This document shows positions 46,570-57,042 of a stretch of DNA of 64,000 nt, one piece after another. The notes beneath the pieces are model-generated. The model did not search any database, was not told the origin of the DNA, and saw nothing but the letters and a program-made list of their open reading frames with translations. This DNA is from Bacillus sp. FJAT-52991 (lineage in GTDB: Bacteria; Bacillota; Bacilli; Bacillales; Domibacillaceae). Location: NCBI RefSeq assembly GCF_037201805.1, contig NZ_CP147404.1:2132001-2196000 (forward strand), given 5' to 3'. Position 1 is the first letter of the stretch; every line of letters begins with the position of its first letter. Made by a program: the position numbers and the translations under genes.

Positions 46570-46598
46570 TAAAAAAGGAGACCTTTTTGAGGTCTCCG
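46570..46598 (-). terminator. Terminator after hbs
   Basis: A perfect 8-bp stem GGAGACCT/AGGTCTCC with a 5-base loop, followed by TTTTTTAC on the minus strand. Confidence 0.9.
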
Positions 46599-46619
46599 GT
46601 TAGCCACTAGGCTATGTAA

Positions 46620-46892
46620 TTATTTTACTGCATCTTTCAATGCTTTACCTGGTTTAAACGCAGGTACTTTGCTAGCAGCGATTTCAATTTCCTCACCTGT
46701 TTGAGGGTTACGTCCTTTACGAGCAGAACGCTCACGCACTTCAAAGTTACCGAAACCGATTAATTGAATTTTATCGCCGTTTGCTAACGTGTTTTGGATG
46801 GCATCAAAGACGGCGTCAACCGCTTTAGTAGCATCTTTTTTAGAAAGTTCAGCTGCTTCTGCAACTTGATTAATTAAATCTGTTTTATTCAT
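46620..46892 (-). CDS. hbs: HU-type nucleoid protein HBsu
   Basis: 90-residue histone-like DNA-bending dimer. [46 protein letters not shown] (the DNA-gripping beta arm with RNPQTG), and [14 protein letters not shown]. Start: the ATG at 46892 with GGAGGTGA upstream; the open frame to 46985 is leader, not coding. Single-gene unit with terminator, between spoIVA and folE as in B. subtilis. Confidence 0.97.
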   Translation of the reverse strand: MNKTDLINQVAEAAELSKKDATKAVDAVFDAIQNTLANGDKIQLIGFGNFEVRERSARKGRNPQTGEEIEIAASKVPAFKPGKALKDAVK

Positions 46893-47105
46893 GCCATTCA
46901 CCTCCTCCCAAGAGGGTATCAACGAAAGTTTTGTATTTAAATCCATTACTTTCATTAGTAAGCTATTTTTTCTAATTCTATACATAAAACTAAAAAAAAG
47001 CTATTGAATCAATGTTTCTGCATTAATTCTGTTAAAAGATTATCACATAAGAAATGGCTTATCAAGCAGAATCCCTTAAGTTTTAACCATTCTTTCATCT
47101 TTGTT

Positions 47106-47146
47106 AAAAAAACACAAAACAGACCCTCCTTTAGTAGAGAGTCTGG
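47106..47146 (-). terminator. Terminator after spoIVA
   Basis: Minus strand CAGACTCTC, an 8-base loop, GAGGGTCTG (one G-T pair), then TTTTGTGTTTTTTT. Confidence 0.85.
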
Positions 47147-47159
47147 GGTATCAGTATAC

Positions 47160-48638
47160 TTATAAAATAATAGCAATCATCCCTCCTGAACCTTCATTAA
47201 TGATTCGTTCTAACGTTTCTTTCAGTTTATATCTTGCATTTTCCGGCATTAAAGCTAATTTTCCTTGAATCCCTTCACGGACAATGGAACTTAAATTTCG
47301 ACCAAATATATCTGAATTCCAAATGGATAATGGATCGTCTTCAAAATCTTGCATTAAATAACGAACGAGCTCTTCACTTTGTTTTTCAGTCCCAATAATT
47401 GGAGCGAACTCTGACTCCACATCTACCTTAATCATATGAATAGATGGTGCCACTGCTTTTAAACGAACCCCAAAGCGAGATCCTTGACGAATGATTTCTG
47501 GCTCATCAAGACTCATATCTTCAAGAGAAGGAGCGGCAACTCCATAACCCGTCTGTTTCACCATTCTTAAAGCATCAGACACTTGATCATATTCCCTTTT
47601 GGCATTAGCAAAATCTTGCATAAGTTCAAGCAAATGATCCTTCCCGCGTATATCAACTCCCACTATTTCTTTTAACACTTGGTCATATAGTGCATCAGGA
47701 GCAAATAAATCAATTTCTGCGACCCCTTGCCCCATATCCATCCCTGCTAACCCTGCATTTTCAATAAACTCATAGTCATCGAATTGCTGAACAATGCGAT
47801 CGACATCCCGAAGCCGCTTAATATCCTGCACCGTTTCTTTAATCGCCTCTTGATAATGTCCTCTAAGCCAATGATTATCTTTTAACACCATGACCCAACC
47901 TGGTAAGTTCACATTCACTTCATGAACAGGGAATTCAAACAGCGCTTCTTTCAGCACATTAATCACATCTGTTTCTCTCATACTTTCTACTGACATCGAG
48001 AGAACTGGAATATCATATTTTTCTATTAAGCTGTCTCGTAAACTGTCTGTTTCTGGATGAAATGGCCTAGCGGAGTTGACGATCATAATAAAAGGCTTCC
48101 CAACTTCCTTTAATTCTGCTATGATTCTTTCTTCTGCATCAAGATAATTCTCTCTAGGAATTTCTCCTACAGTACCATCTGTTGTGATCACTACACCAAT
48201 CGTGGAATGCTCCTGAATCACTTTGCGAGTGCCTATTTCTGCCGCTTCATGAAACGGGATCGGCTCTTCAAACCAAGGAGTATGAATCATTCTCGGTCCA
48301 TTTTCATCCTCATATCCTTTAGCCTCTGGAATGACATACCCGACACAATCGACGAGACGAATATTGACATCCAAACCGTCATCCACCTTAATAGAAATCG
48401 CTTGGTTTGGAACAAATTTCGGTTCAGTTGTCATAATTGTTTTGCCGGCTGCACTTTGCGGTAGTTCGTCGAGTGCACGAGCTCGTTCTGCTTCATTTTC
48501 TATTTTTGGAAGTACAACTTGCTCCATAAATTTCTTGATGAATGTCGATTTACCTGTTCGAACAGCCCCTACAACACCTAAATAAATATCTCCTCCTGTC
48601 CGTTCAGCTATATCTTTAAAAACATCTGTTTTTTCCAA
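47160..48638 (-). CDS. spoIVA: Stage IV sporulation protein A, coat basement ATPase
   Basis: 492 residues, exactly the length in B. subtilis. SpoIVA polymerises with ATP hydrolysis on the forespore surface to form the base of the coat and to start cortex assembly. Walker A GAVRTGKSTF near the N-terminus, Walker B-like LVDCVGY, and the invariant C-terminal GGMIAIIL. The start codon is TTG at 48638, with GGAGGG at normal distance. A sigma-E type promoter lies about 60 bases upstream. Confidence 0.98.
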   Translation of the reverse strand: MEKTDVFKDIAERTGGDIYLGVVGAVRTGKSTFIKKFMEQVVLPKIENEAERARALDELPQSAAGKTIMTTEPKFVPNQAISIKVDDGLDVNIRLVDCVGYVIPEAKGYEDENGPRMIHTPWFEEPIPFHEAAEIGTRKVIQEHSTIGVVITTDGTVGEIPRENYLDAEERIIAELKEVGKPFIMIVNSARPFHPETDSLRDSLIEKYDIPVLSMSVESMRETDVINVLKEALFEFPVHEVNVNLPGWVMVLKDNHWLRGHYQEAIKETVQDIKRLRDVDRIVQQFDDYEFIENAGLAGMDMGQGVAEIDLFAPDALYDQVLKEIVGVDIRGKDHLLELMQDFANAKREYDQVSDALRMVKQTGYGVAAPSLEDMSLDEPEIIRQGSRFGVRLKAVAPSIHMIKVDVESEFAPIIGTEKQSEELVRYLMQDFEDDPLSIWNSDIFGRNLSSIVREGIQGKLALMPENARYKLKETLERIINEGSGGMIAIIL

Positions 48639-48697
48639 TTGATTCCCTCCCTGCTTTATTGCTTACGCTTTCTATTAGCCCGTTTCTCATACATTAA

Positions 48698-48727
48698 ATT
48701 GTATGATGTTGTCCCTCTTTTATATGC
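48698..48727 (-). promoter_or_regulatory. Sigma-E promoter of spoIVA
   Basis: Minus strand GCATATA (48727-48721), a 15-base spacer, CATACAAT (48705-48698), a full match to the sigma-E -10 consensus and 6 of 7 at -35. Confidence 0.85.
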
Positions 48728-48743
48728 CTGAAAATCATAGGCA

Positions 48744-48784
48744 GAAAAAAAGAGACTCCAATATGCTAACTGGAGACTCTTTTC
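48744..48784 (-). terminator. Terminator after yphF
   Basis: Minus strand AGAGTCTCCA, a 10-base loop, TGGAGTCTCT (one mismatch), then T-run. Confidence 0.8.
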
Positions 48785-48790
48785 TATCTG

Positions 48791-49498
48791 TTATTTCGCC
48801 ATAAACACAGGCTCCTTGTTTTCATCTACGGTATAAGGAAGGGAAAAACCCGGAGCGATTAAAGAATCCTTGTAAAGCAAAGGACGAATGTCCTCTCCTG
48901 GTTTCGGCTTCTCTTTAGATTTCTGTAGCACGGCATACAAATCACTACTATAATCCACAAAAACTTGACCATCACCGGTAATAACTAACGGTAAATTGTT
49001 ATTGGAATAAGGACTAACCACATAAGGCTCTTCTTCATAGCCGAGCTCATCATATTTTAATGAATACACATTCGGAGCTATTTCTTTATGATATGGTGGA
49101 TACTTTTGAGCTTTAATACGCAGTTGAAGCTCACGAATTTGCTCAGCCATTCTTAAATCAATGAGTTTAACTGTTGGATTTTCCTCTACTTCTACTAGAA
49201 TATATTGAAATATTCCTCCCGATTCAAAGGCATTCCCAGGCGGTTCTGCCATAAATTGTGGTGATATTTTATTAAAATCAATCGGATATTTTTCATACAG
49301 CGGTGTATCGGCCTCTTTGTTTTTAATCGGTAACAGTCCATCATTTTGCTCTTTATATTGATTCACTGCTGTTTGCACAGATTGTACTTGATCTTCATAC
49401 GGCACCTGATTAGCTGCCATTTGATCCTCCGGAAACATACAGCCGCTCATAATAGAAGAAACGAGAATTAATAAAACGATCATTGAACATTTTTTCAT
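48791..49498 (-). CDS. yphF: Lipoprotein YphF
   Basis: 235 residues with a lipoprotein signal KKCSMIVLLILVSSIMSGC (lipobox MSGC, Cys at residue 20). The mature part has no known catalytic motif; YPPYHKEIAPNVYSLKYDELGYEEEPYVVSPYSNNNLPLVITGDGQVFVDYS is the best conserved-looking stretch. It keeps the spoIVA-yphF-yphE order of B. subtilis. Function unknown. Confidence 0.85.
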   Translation of the reverse strand: MKKCSMIVLLILVSSIMSGCMFPEDQMAANQVPYEDQVQSVQTAVNQYKEQNDGLLPIKNKEADTPLYEKYPIDFNKISPQFMAEPPGNAFESGGIFQYILVEVEENPTVKLIDLRMAEQIRELQLRIKAQKYPPYHKEIAPNVYSLKYDELGYEEEPYVVSPYSNNNLPLVITGDGQVFVDYSSDLYAVLQKSKEKPKPGEDIRPLLYKDSLIAPGFSLPYTVDENKEPVFMAK

Positions 49499-49512
49499 TA
49501 GCTACTTTCCCC

Positions 49513-49716
49513 CTAAGCTCCTGTTGGACCACTAAATACAATATAAACCATAATCACTCCACCAATAATTAAACAAGCATACGCAAAGATGGCAGAGATC
49601 AGTTTAAAAAAACCATTTTTGATTTTATAGCGACTTAAATAAATCGTCATGACGGCTAGAATCATAAGTCCCATACCGGCAAAAGAAATCCACATATTTA
49701 ACATTGCTGGCGACAT
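49513..49716 (-). CDS. yphE: YphE, small membrane protein (DUF2768)
   Basis: 67 residues with two membrane helices (MWISFAGMGLMILAVMTIYL and LISAIFAYACLIIGGVIMVYIVF) joined by the basic loop SRYKIKNG. Same length as B. subtilis YphE. An extended -10 (TGATATAAT, 49755-49747) lies about 30 bases upstream, so yphE-yphF may form one unit. Function unknown. Confidence 0.85.
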   Translation of the reverse strand: MSPAMLNMWISFAGMGLMILAVMTIYLSRYKIKNGFFKLISAIFAYACLIIGGVIMVYIVFSGPTGA

Positions 49717-49856
49717 CTTACATTACCCCTTTCAGTTATCGACCTGATTATATCATAACATTTACCTAAATTGGGCCGTGAACATACTGAAACCCTCTTT
49801 CATCAGGCTTGTCCATTTTTAAAAATAGGCATATAAGCTCATTATCTTTCACTTTT

Positions 49857-49899
49857 TCAAAAAAAAAAGCTGAAGCAGACTGGTTCGCTGCCTCAGCTG
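49857..49899 (-). terminator. Terminator after gpsA
   Basis: Minus strand AGCTGAGGCAG, a 9-base loop, CTGCTTCAGCT (one G-T pair), then ten T. It lies 80 bases after the gpsA stop; between them no gene is seen. Confidence 0.9.
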
Positions 49900-49981
49900 A
49901 TTCGACCGCTATCTCTTGATATAGCTGGCTTTCTCATCATATTATATGGAATGCTTCTTACTTTTGACTCAGCGAATGTCC

Positions 49982-51037
49982 CTATATTTCATCATATTGA
50001 CGATCTTCATATACATTCACTAAACCTTCCATCTCATTTGTTTTCATACGAGCCATTAATCCATCAACGGCTGATTTCGGGTCACACTCTTCAAATAATA
50101 TGCCATAGAGTGCTTCCGTGATCGGCATGTCCACCCCATATTTCACCGATAATTGCCGAGCCGCTTTGGTCGTCCGAACCCCTTCAACAACCATGCCCAT
50201 ATCGGCCAACACTTCTTCTAGTTTTTTCCCTTGACCAAGCATGTTTCCTGCTCTCCAATTACGGGAATGAACACTAGTGCAAGTCACAATTAAATCGCCA
50301 ATACCCGTAAGTCCCGAAAAAGTCAGCGGTTTTGCTCCCATTTTTGTTCCTAATCGGGCAATTTCGGCTAAACCTCGCGTAATTAAAGCCGCTTTCGCAT
50401 TGTCACCATAACCTAGACCATCAGAAATTCCAGCAGCTAAAGCGATAATATTTTTTAATGCTCCGCCAATTTCCACTCCAACCATGTCAGAATTGGTATA
50501 CACACGGAAATGTTGATTCATAAAGATATCTTGAACTCTTCCTGCTGCCTCCATATCTTTAGAGGAAACGGTCACCGTTGTTGGATGGCGCAAACTCACT
50601 TCTTCTGCATGGCTAGGGCCAGATAGAATGACAACCGCTTGATAAAGCTCTTTCGGCATCTCTTCTTCAATCATTTCAGAGATGCGCAAAAGCGTATCCG
50701 GTTCAATCCCTTTGCTAACGTGAACAATGGTCAACGGTTCTTTTTGATGGTCTTGAATGGACCGAAGTACCTCACGAATTGCTTTTGTTGGTACTGCCAA
50801 AACAATCAAATCAATCCCATCAAGAACTTCCTCCATGGAATGGTAGCCAACAATGTTTTTCGGAAGATTAATATTAGGCAAATATTGATGATTCGTATGT
50901 TGCTCATTTATTTCTTGAATACGTACTTGATTATGAGCCCATAGGCGAACTTCATGGCCATTATCAGCAAGCACAAGAGCTAAAGCCGTTCCCCAGCTTC
51001 CAGCTCCAATAACAGCTATTTGTTCTTTTTTCTTCAT
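49982..51037 (-). CDS. gpsA: Glycerol-3-phosphate dehydrogenase [NAD(P)+]
   Basis: Makes sn-glycerol-3-phosphate for phospholipids. N-terminal Rossmann motif [22 protein letters not shown], then [57 protein letters not shown] (catalytic Lys in GALKN). 351 residues (345 in B. subtilis). It follows der by 21 bases. Confidence 0.96.
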   Translation of the reverse strand: MKKKEQIAVIGAGSWGTALALVLADNGHEVRLWAHNQVRIQEINEQHTNHQYLPNINLPKNIVGYHSMEEVLDGIDLIVLAVPTKAIREVLRSIQDHQKEPLTIVHVSKGIEPDTLLRISEMIEEEMPKELYQAVVILSGPSHAEEVSLRHPTTVTVSSKDMEAAGRVQDIFMNQHFRVYTNSDMVGVEIGGALKNIIALAAGISDGLGYGDNAKAALITRGLAEIARLGTKMGAKPLTFSGLTGIGDLIVTCTSVHSRNWRAGNMLGQGKKLEEVLADMGMVVEGVRTTKAARQLSVKYGVDMPITEALYGILFEECDPKSAVDGLMARMKTNEMEGLVNVYEDRQYDEI

Positions 51038-51058
51038 GTTTTATTCACCAGCTTTTCA

Positions 51059-52369
51059 TTATTTTCGAGCACGCGAAAGAATTCGAATCGGTGTTCCTTC
51101 AAAGCCGAACGCCTCACGAATTCGATTTTGCAAGAAACGTTCATAAGAAAAGTGCATCAGCTCTGGTTCATTAACAAAAACAACAAAAGTAGGCGGCTTG
51201 ATAGCTACTTGTGTCGCATAATAAATTCTTAATCGTTTTCCTTTATCTGACGGCGTAGGATTCATCGCTACAGCATCCATGATCACATCATTTAGCACGC
51301 TAGATTGTACACGCATCGCGTGATTTTCACTCGCTTGATTAATCATTGGCAATAACGTATGGACCCGTTTTTTTGTCTTAGCCGATAAGAAGACGATGGG
51401 AGCATAATCTAAGAACAAGAAATGACTGCGAATACTTTGTTCAAATTCCTTCATCGTTTTCTCATCTTTCTCAATCGCATCCCACTTATTGACGACAATG
51501 ATCACCGCACGACCAGCTTCATGGGCATAGCCGGCAATATGTTTATCCTGCTCTCTAATACCTTCTTCCACATTGATGACGACTAAAACAACATCCGATC
51601 GTTCAATCGCTCTCAATGCGCGCAGGACGCTATATTTTTCTGTCGTTTCGTATACTTTTCCTTTTTTCCTCATGCCTGCTGTGTCAATAATGACATATTC
51701 TTGGCCATCATACATATATGGAGAATCCGTTGCATCCCTCGTCGTTCCAGCAACATCACTAACAATGACTCGTTCTTCCCCTAATAAGGCATTTACTAAA
51801 GAGGACTTTCCTACATTTGGACGACCAATTAAAGAAAATTTAATGACATCCGGATCATAGTCCTCTTCATCGGCACTTGGAAAATGCGCGATAACGGCAT
51901 CTAACATATCTCCTAAGCCTATTCCGTGCGCACCGGAGATAGGAAATGGCTCACCAAAGCCCAAAGAATAAAAATCATAAATTTGACTGCGCATTTCTGG
52001 ATTATCTACTTTATTGACTGCGAGAATGACTGGCTTTTTAGAGCGGTATAAAATTTTAGCAACTTCTTCATCAGCTGAAGTCACCCCTTCTCTTCCACTT
52101 GCTAAAAAGATGATTACATCCGCTTCTTCAATCGCAATTTCTGCCTGCTGGCGAATTTGCTCTAAAAACGGTTCATCTCCTAAATCAATTCCACCGGTAT
52201 CAATAAGGTTAAATTCATGATTTAACCATTCTCCTGAACTATAGATTCGATCTCTCGTTACACCAGGAATATCCTCGACGATTGAAATTCTTTCGCCGAC
52301 AATTCGGTTGAAAATGGTTGATTTCCCTACATTCGGGCGCCCTACAATAGCGACTACTGGTTTCACCAT
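51059..52369 (-). CDS. der: Ribosome-assembly GTPase Der (EngA)
   Basis: Essential GTPase of 50S subunit assembly with two tandem G domains: [14 protein letters not shown] and DTGG in the first, [16 protein letters not shown] and [11 protein letters not shown] in the second, then a KH-like end ([22 protein letters not shown]). Start: the ATG at 52369 after AAAGGATG gives 436 residues, equal to B. subtilis. The other ATGs up to 52387 overlap the ribosome binding site. Confidence 0.96.
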   Translation of the reverse strand: MVKPVVAIVGRPNVGKSTIFNRIVGERISIVEDIPGVTRDRIYSSGEWLNHEFNLIDTGGIDLGDEPFLEQIRQQAEIAIEEADVIIFLASGREGVTSADEEVAKILYRSKKPVILAVNKVDNPEMRSQIYDFYSLGFGEPFPISGAHGIGLGDMLDAVIAHFPSADEEDYDPDVIKFSLIGRPNVGKSSLVNALLGEERVIVSDVAGTTRDATDSPYMYDGQEYVIIDTAGMRKKGKVYETTEKYSVLRALRAIERSDVVLVVINVEEGIREQDKHIAGYAHEAGRAVIIVVNKWDAIEKDEKTMKEFEQSIRSHFLFLDYAPIVFLSAKTKKRVHTLLPMINQASENHAMRVQSSVLNDVIMDAVAMNPTPSDKGKRLRIYYATQVAIKPPTFVVFVNEPELMHFSYERFLQNRIREAFGFEGTPIRILSRARK

Positions 52370-52435
52370 TTCATTCATCCTTTCCACACTTGCATTCTAT
52401 TTTGATTATCATCATTATGGTCTATGTCCGTATAA

Positions 52436-52464
52436 ATAAAACCCTTCTGATGTAGAAGGGTTTT
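52436..52464. terminator. Bidirectional-looking terminator between fni and der
   Basis: A perfect 11-bp stem AAAACCCTTCT/AGAAGGGTTTT with a 5-base loop. It lies 100 bases after the fni stop; the intervening 100 bases hold nothing recognisable. Confidence 0.8.
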
Positions 52465-52564
52465 CTGAACTTATCCATTCTATCAATATTCTCCTTAGCA
52501 AGCAACCAAAACCATGAAAGAGTTCTTGCTTAAAGATTCGAGTTTTTAGGCACTGAGTTTGATT

Positions 52565-53620
52565 TTATGATCTTCGACTCAAATGAGCCGGCTCAAACCC
52601 TCGCACATCTAACCAATGATATGTATCTCCTTTAATAACCACCGGTACGCGATGCAACTCTTCTATTGATGTAGTCCCCAGAGCGCACATCATCATTTTT
52701 AAGTCCTCATGAAGCTCTGTAATTTCTGTTAGTAACGAGTCAAAGCCTTCCTGCAGCAAGATTTTTAGCAAAAATCCAGCCATCCCAACCGCATCAGCTC
52801 CGAGTATAAGCGCTTTTAACACATCTAAGCTATGCTGTATGCCACCGGAAGCGATCACATGTAAATGTTTTGGCGCTGTTTGTCTCGCCTCTACAATTGA
52901 TGCAGCCGTAGAAATTCCCCAGCTATTAAAATAGGTAAGGGCTTTGTTTCTGCGAGCATTTTCAATAGCAGCAAAATTAGTTCCACCAAAACCACCCACA
53001 TCAACAGCGGCTAACGGTGTAGCAGATAATTGATTAACGGCTTCCTTGCTTAAGCCAAATCCTGTTTCCTTCACAATCACAGGTACGGGCAATGACTCTG
53101 CCATTATCTGAATTCGCTCATAAGCTCCCGAAAAATCACGATCCCCTTCAGGCATCGCGAGTTCTTGTATCACATTTAAATGAATTTGGAGCGCATCCGC
53201 TTCAAGCATCTCCACAGCAGCTTTTGCTTGTTCAACCGTCGCTTCACTGCCAATATTAGCCCAGATGATTCCTTTCGGGTTCATTTGACGAACGACACGA
53301 AAGGTTTGTCTTTCAACAGGGTTTTTAATAGCAGACATTTGTGACCCTACTGCCATAGCCAATCCTAACTCTCTTGCTGCTATAGCGAGGCTTTCGTTAA
53401 TCTTTTCTGTTTCTCTGCCTCCGCCACCAGTCATCGCATTGATAAAAATTGGCGAACTTAAAGTAAGTTCGCCAATTTTAGTTTGAATTGAGAGATCATT
53501 CAAAGCGATGTTTGGAAGACTTTGGTGAACGATATTGATATCATCAAAACCCGTCGCGCGGCTTTGACCTGTAGAGAGTGCATGTTGAATGTGTTCTCGC
53601 TTTCTTTGTTCCCTAGTCAC
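52565..53620 (-). CDS. fni: Isopentenyl-diphosphate delta-isomerase, type 2
   Basis: FMN-dependent isomerase of IPP and DMAPP. Motifs: INAMTGGGGRETEKIN, AVGSQMSA, HLNVIQELAMPEGDRDF, VDVGGFGGTNFAAIE and IASGGIQHSLDVLKALILGADAVGMAG (phosphate/FMN site). The start is GTG at 53620. It supplies precursors for HepST and other isoprenoids. In B. subtilis two further genes lie between it and der; here they are missing. Confidence 0.94.
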   Translation of the reverse strand: MTREQRKREHIQHALSTGQSRATGFDDINIVHQSLPNIALNDLSIQTKIGELTLSSPIFINAMTGGGGRETEKINESLAIAARELGLAMAVGSQMSAIKNPVERQTFRVVRQMNPKGIIWANIGSEATVEQAKAAVEMLEADALQIHLNVIQELAMPEGDRDFSGAYERIQIMAESLPVPVIVKETGFGLSKEAVNQLSATPLAAVDVGGFGGTNFAAIENARRNKALTYFNSWGISTAASIVEARQTAPKHLHVIASGGIQHSLDVLKALILGADAVGMAGFLLKILLQEGFDSLLTEITELHEDLKMMMCALGTTSIEELHRVPVVIKGDTYHWLDVRGFEPAHLSRRS

Positions 53621-53660
53621 AACTCATCACCGTTTTCTCATTCAAATAGTCTTACTTAAT

Positions 53661-54809
53661 TTAATTGTTATTTTTTAAACCTTTTAATTTATCTCCAATC
53701 ATTTCTCCAAGTTGGAAGCCTGTGCTTTCTTCAGGCATTTCGTAAGAATCTACTTCCTGCTCAGCTTCTGCTTCTTCGAATTGCTTCATGCTTAAAGATA
53801 AACGATTTTCTTCTTCATTCACATCAAGAACTTTTACTGTGACTTCTTGGCCTTCTTGCAGCACCTCATGCGGTGTGCCGATATGTTTGTTAGAGATTTG
53901 TGAAATGTGAACAAGGCCTTCTACACCTGGGAATACTTCAACAAATGCTCCATACGATACGAGGCGCTTTACTTTTCCAGTTAATTCAGATCCGATTGGC
54001 GCTTTATCCGCAATATTCGTCCATGGTCCAGGCAATGTTTCTTTAATCGATAAAGAAATTCTTTCACTGTCTCGATCAACAGACAATACTTTGACTTTCA
54101 CTTCTTGCCCTTCTTTAATGACATCAGAAGGCTTATCTACATGTTCGTGCGATAGTTGAGAGATATGAACAAGTCCATCTACGCCACCAATATCGACAAA
54201 AGCCCCAAAATCAGTGAGTCGTTGCACTTTACCGTCTAACACATCACCCGTTTGAATTTCTGAAAGGATTTTCTTCTTATTTTCTGATTTCATTAAATCA
54301 AGAACCGCGCGATGAGATAAAATAAGTCGGTTTTTCTCTTGTTCTAATTCCACGATTTTCAAACTTAATGTTTTACCTTTATAATCTTCAAAATCTTCTA
54401 CGTAATGATCTTCCACTAATGAAGCTGGGATAAAGCCGCGAATGCCAAGGTCAACAACAAGTCCACCCTTCACTACTTCTTTAATTTCAGCTTCAAACAC
54501 TTCACCAGTTTCAAAACGCTTGTTCATTTCTTCCCATGCTTTATCAGCATCCGCTTTGCGTTTAGAAAGAACATAAAGATCGTCTTCTTCTTTTGTTACG
54601 AGCAGTTCAAGCTTGTCGCCCTCATTCACCACATCCGTAGCTTTTTCTACATGAAGGCTGGATAGTTCACTGATTGGGATGATACCGTCTTTTTTGCTTC
54701 CTTCAATTTCAACTTGCACTTGCTTCTCTTCCACTTTCACCACTGTCGCTTGGACTTTGTCGCCTACTGCATAGTTGTTCACTTCTACTTGGTTCATATC
54801 CTCTGTCAT
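53661..54809 (-). CDS. ypfD: S1 RNA-binding domain protein (YpfD/RpsA-like)
   Basis: 382 residues with four S1 domains (about 16-84, 102-170, 187-258, 273-343), e.g. [33 protein letters not shown] and [33 protein letters not shown]. It is the short Firmicute S1 homologue; whether it is a true ribosomal protein is uncertain in B. subtilis. The acidic tail ends [19 protein letters not shown] precedes the ATG. Confidence 0.93.
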   Translation of the reverse strand: MTEDMNQVEVNNYAVGDKVQATVVKVEEKQVQVEIEGSKKDGIIPISELSSLHVEKATDVVNEGDKLELLVTKEEDDLYVLSKRKADADKAWEEMNKRFETGEVFEAEIKEVVKGGLVVDLGIRGFIPASLVEDHYVEDFEDYKGKTLSLKIVELEQEKNRLILSHRAVLDLMKSENKKKILSEIQTGDVLDGKVQRLTDFGAFVDIGGVDGLVHISQLSHEHVDKPSDVIKEGQEVKVKVLSVDRDSERISLSIKETLPGPWTNIADKAPIGSELTGKVKRLVSYGAFVEVFPGVEGLVHISQISNKHIGTPHEVLQEGQEVTVKVLDVNEEENRLSLSMKQFEEAEAEQEVDSYEMPEESTGFQLGEMIGDKLKGLKNNN

Positions 54810-54908
54810 ATGTACTCCTCCTTAATACGAAACTGCTAACATTTAGTTAAATAAATATTCTTTCTATTAACTTCTAACAATTGCAGCCATTTGTCAAGCA
54901 AGAAGCTT

Positions 54909-55493
54909 TTATTTATGACTGTCATGCAGGTGACGGATGTGACTCATAATGATTTCGGTTACTTCTTCCACACCCGCTTTTTTACTACGAAGTTCTGACA
55001 TATCAATCGGTGGACCATAGACGACTTTCAGCTTACGAAAAGGTTTATACGGACCTACAATGGCACATGGAACAACATACGCATCTGTACGAAGAGCAAA
55101 GAAACCAGCGCCAGCTAACCCTTTACCAACCTCTCCTGTTTTTGATCGCGTACCTTCAGGAAAGAGCCCCAATACTTTTCCCTCTTTCAAAAAATTTAAT
55201 CCCTTTCGTAAAGCTTCTCTGTCACTCATCCCCCTTTTCACCGGAAACGCCTGTAAATTAGAGATCACTTTTCCGAGGATTGGAACGTTAAATAACTCTT
55301 CCTTAGCCATAAATGACACCGGCCTTGGAGCTGTAATTCCAACGACAGGAGGGTCTAAATTATCAATATGATTCGAACAAAGAAGCACGCCACCGTCCTT
55401 TGGGAAATGTTCTCTCCCACGAACTTCGATTCGATACAGCGGCATCAAGATCGTTTTCACGACCGTCTTAGCAATCGAATAAAAGGTTGTCAT
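54909..55493 (-). CDS. plsC: Lysophospholipid (1-acylglycerol-3-phosphate) acyltransferase
   Basis: 194 residues. Acyltransferase motif [11 protein letters not shown] (H-X4-D), motif II near [17 protein letters not shown], motif [18 protein letters not shown], motif [10 protein letters not shown]. Converts lysophosphatidate to phosphatidate. It overlaps cmk by four bases, a common Bacillus arrangement. Confidence 0.9.
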   Translation of the reverse strand: MTTFYSIAKTVVKTILMPLYRIEVRGREHFPKDGGVLLCSNHIDNLDPPVVGITAPRPVSFMAKEELFNVPILGKVISNLQAFPVKRGMSDREALRKGLNFLKEGKVLGLFPEGTRSKTGEVGKGLAGAGFFALRTDAYVVPCAIVGPYKPFRKLKVVYGPPIDMSELRSKKAGVEEVTEIIMSHIRHLHDSHK

Positions 55494-56167
55494 TTTCCCT
55501 TCTCCTCTTTTACTACCGCCATAATTTTTTCTACAACATCGTCAATCGTCAAAGATGTCGTATCCAGCTCAGTCGCATCATCAGCTTTCTTTAATGGAGC
55601 AGCCGCTCTTTCTGAATCAATTTGATCACGAAGAGCAATCTCTTCTTTTAATTTCTCTAAATCTGAAGGAATTCCTTTCGAAATATTCTCATTATATCTT
55701 CTTTTTGCTCGTTCTTCCGTACTTGCCTTTAGAAAAATTTTAACTTCCGCATTCGGCAACACATGGGTGCCGATATCGCGTCCATCCATGACAACTCCAC
55801 CATCTTTAGCAAACGCTTGCTGACGTTTCACCATTTCTTCTCGCACTAACGGATGTTTAGCAACGAAAGAAACCGTATTCGTTACTTCGTTTGTTCTAAT
55901 ATCATTTGTCACATCGTGTTCGTCAACAAACACTTGTTGGCCGCTCTCTCCAGGCTTTAAAACGATCTCTAACTGATGAAGCAACTGTAGTAAATCGTGT
56001 TCGTTTTCGGGGGCGACCTGTTGTTGTAAAGCTTTATAAGTAAGTGCTCTATACATCGCACCAGTATCGATATAAATATATGATAATTTCTCAGCAATTA
56101 TTTTAGCCACTGTGCTTTTTCCGGCAGCAGCTGGTCCATCGATGGCAATTTGAATTCGTTTCGTCAT
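55490..56167 (-). CDS. cmk: Cytidylate kinase
   Basis: Phosphorylates CMP and dCMP. P-loop [22 protein letters not shown], then [33 protein letters not shown]. 225 residues (224 in B. subtilis). It starts the cmk-plsC pair. Confidence 0.96.
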   Translation of the reverse strand: MTKRIQIAIDGPAAAGKSTVAKIIAEKLSYIYIDTGAMYRALTYKALQQQVAPENEHDLLQLLHQLEIVLKPGESGQQVFVDEHDVTNDIRTNEVTNTVSFVAKHPLVREEMVKRQQAFAKDGGVVMDGRDIGTHVLPNAEVKIFLKASTEERAKRRYNENISKGIPSDLEKLKEEIALRDQIDSERAAAPLKKADDATELDTTSLTIDDVVEKIMAVVKEEKGK

Positions 56168-56226
56168 TATTTCACCTTCTAATTAATTTATCTTTTTATT
56201 TTATCATACGATGAAAAGATATTCTT

Positions 56227-56265
56227 CAAAAAAAAACTCGTTAAAGGCGAGCCTTTACACGAGTC
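56227..56265 (-). terminator. Terminator overlapping the end of ypfA
   Basis: Minus strand: ACTCGTGTAAAGGC folds with GCCTTTAACGAGT (a bulge allowed) and is followed by nine T. The stem includes the ypfA stop codon. Confidence 0.82.
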
Positions 56266-56923
56266 CTTTTCTTTTCAGAATAATTTGACGTTCAAAGCAA
56301 AAACGCATCAATAATTGCTGTTCTACTCGAGAAACATCATGTATTTGAAAAGAGGCGATGGTTCGATTGCTTTTGTCTTCCTCATGTACCCTTACCACTT
56401 GACCTGTTACATCAAAATAATGATAATCTCCTGATTGAAATGGGATCGAAAGAAATACTTTTCCTTGGTCACCTTCCTTGACACTCATTCCAATAGGAAC
56501 AGGGATGGAAAATCCACCAGCGCTCAAATCAATCGTTGCCACAACAAAAGGTGGTTGACCTTCTAAATGAAGAGCAACATCTACAGCCGTAGATACACGT
56601 ACATATTTACGACGCTGAATCCGCTTATATTGGTCTACACCAGGATCTTGTAAAATTAACAGCGGAACCGACTGCTTCACTCGACCGATGACCTTTGTAC
56701 TAAATAGATAGACAGCAGAGGACGCTGTCGGGTCAATAAATTCCGACATCAACTCTGTATCGTCCATTAATAATACAGTACGATTTGACTTTATATTCAC
56801 GGGATAATTAATAAACACTTGACCATCTTTCACATCTGCTACCTTGCAACGATACACTTCTTTTTCTTCTTCATCTGATCCATCTAATGGCTCAAGCATT
56901 AAATCCATTCCTACTTTAAGCAT
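56255..56923 (-). CDS. ypfA: PilZ-domain flagellar brake protein (YpfA/MotI)
   Basis: 222 residues: an N-terminal YcgR-like beta domain (1-95) and a PilZ domain with the c-di-GMP motifs RIQRRKYVRVS (RxxxR) and DLSAGGFSIP (D/NxSxxG). In B. subtilis MotI binds c-di-GMP and disengages the motor stator MotA. The motifs are intact, so ligand binding is expected. Confidence 0.9.
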   Translation of the reverse strand: MLKVGMDLMLEPLDGSDEEEKEVYRCKVADVKDGQVFINYPVNIKSNRTVLLMDDTELMSEFIDPTASSAVYLFSTKVIGRVKQSVPLLILQDPGVDQYKRIQRRKYVRVSTAVDVALHLEGQPPFVVATIDLSAGGFSIPVPIGMSVKEGDQGKVFLSIPFQSGDYHYFDVTGQVVRVHEEDKSNRTIASFQIHDVSRVEQQLLMRFCFERQIILKRKGLV

Positions 56924-57042
56924 TCAAACCCCTCACCCTAATTTCTGACTGCCCATAGTCCATTTTTACTATAATGGGTATAATCCAAATTATAGATGGT
57001 GATTTCTGAAAATGCAATGTAAGAATCTTTTTATAACATCAT

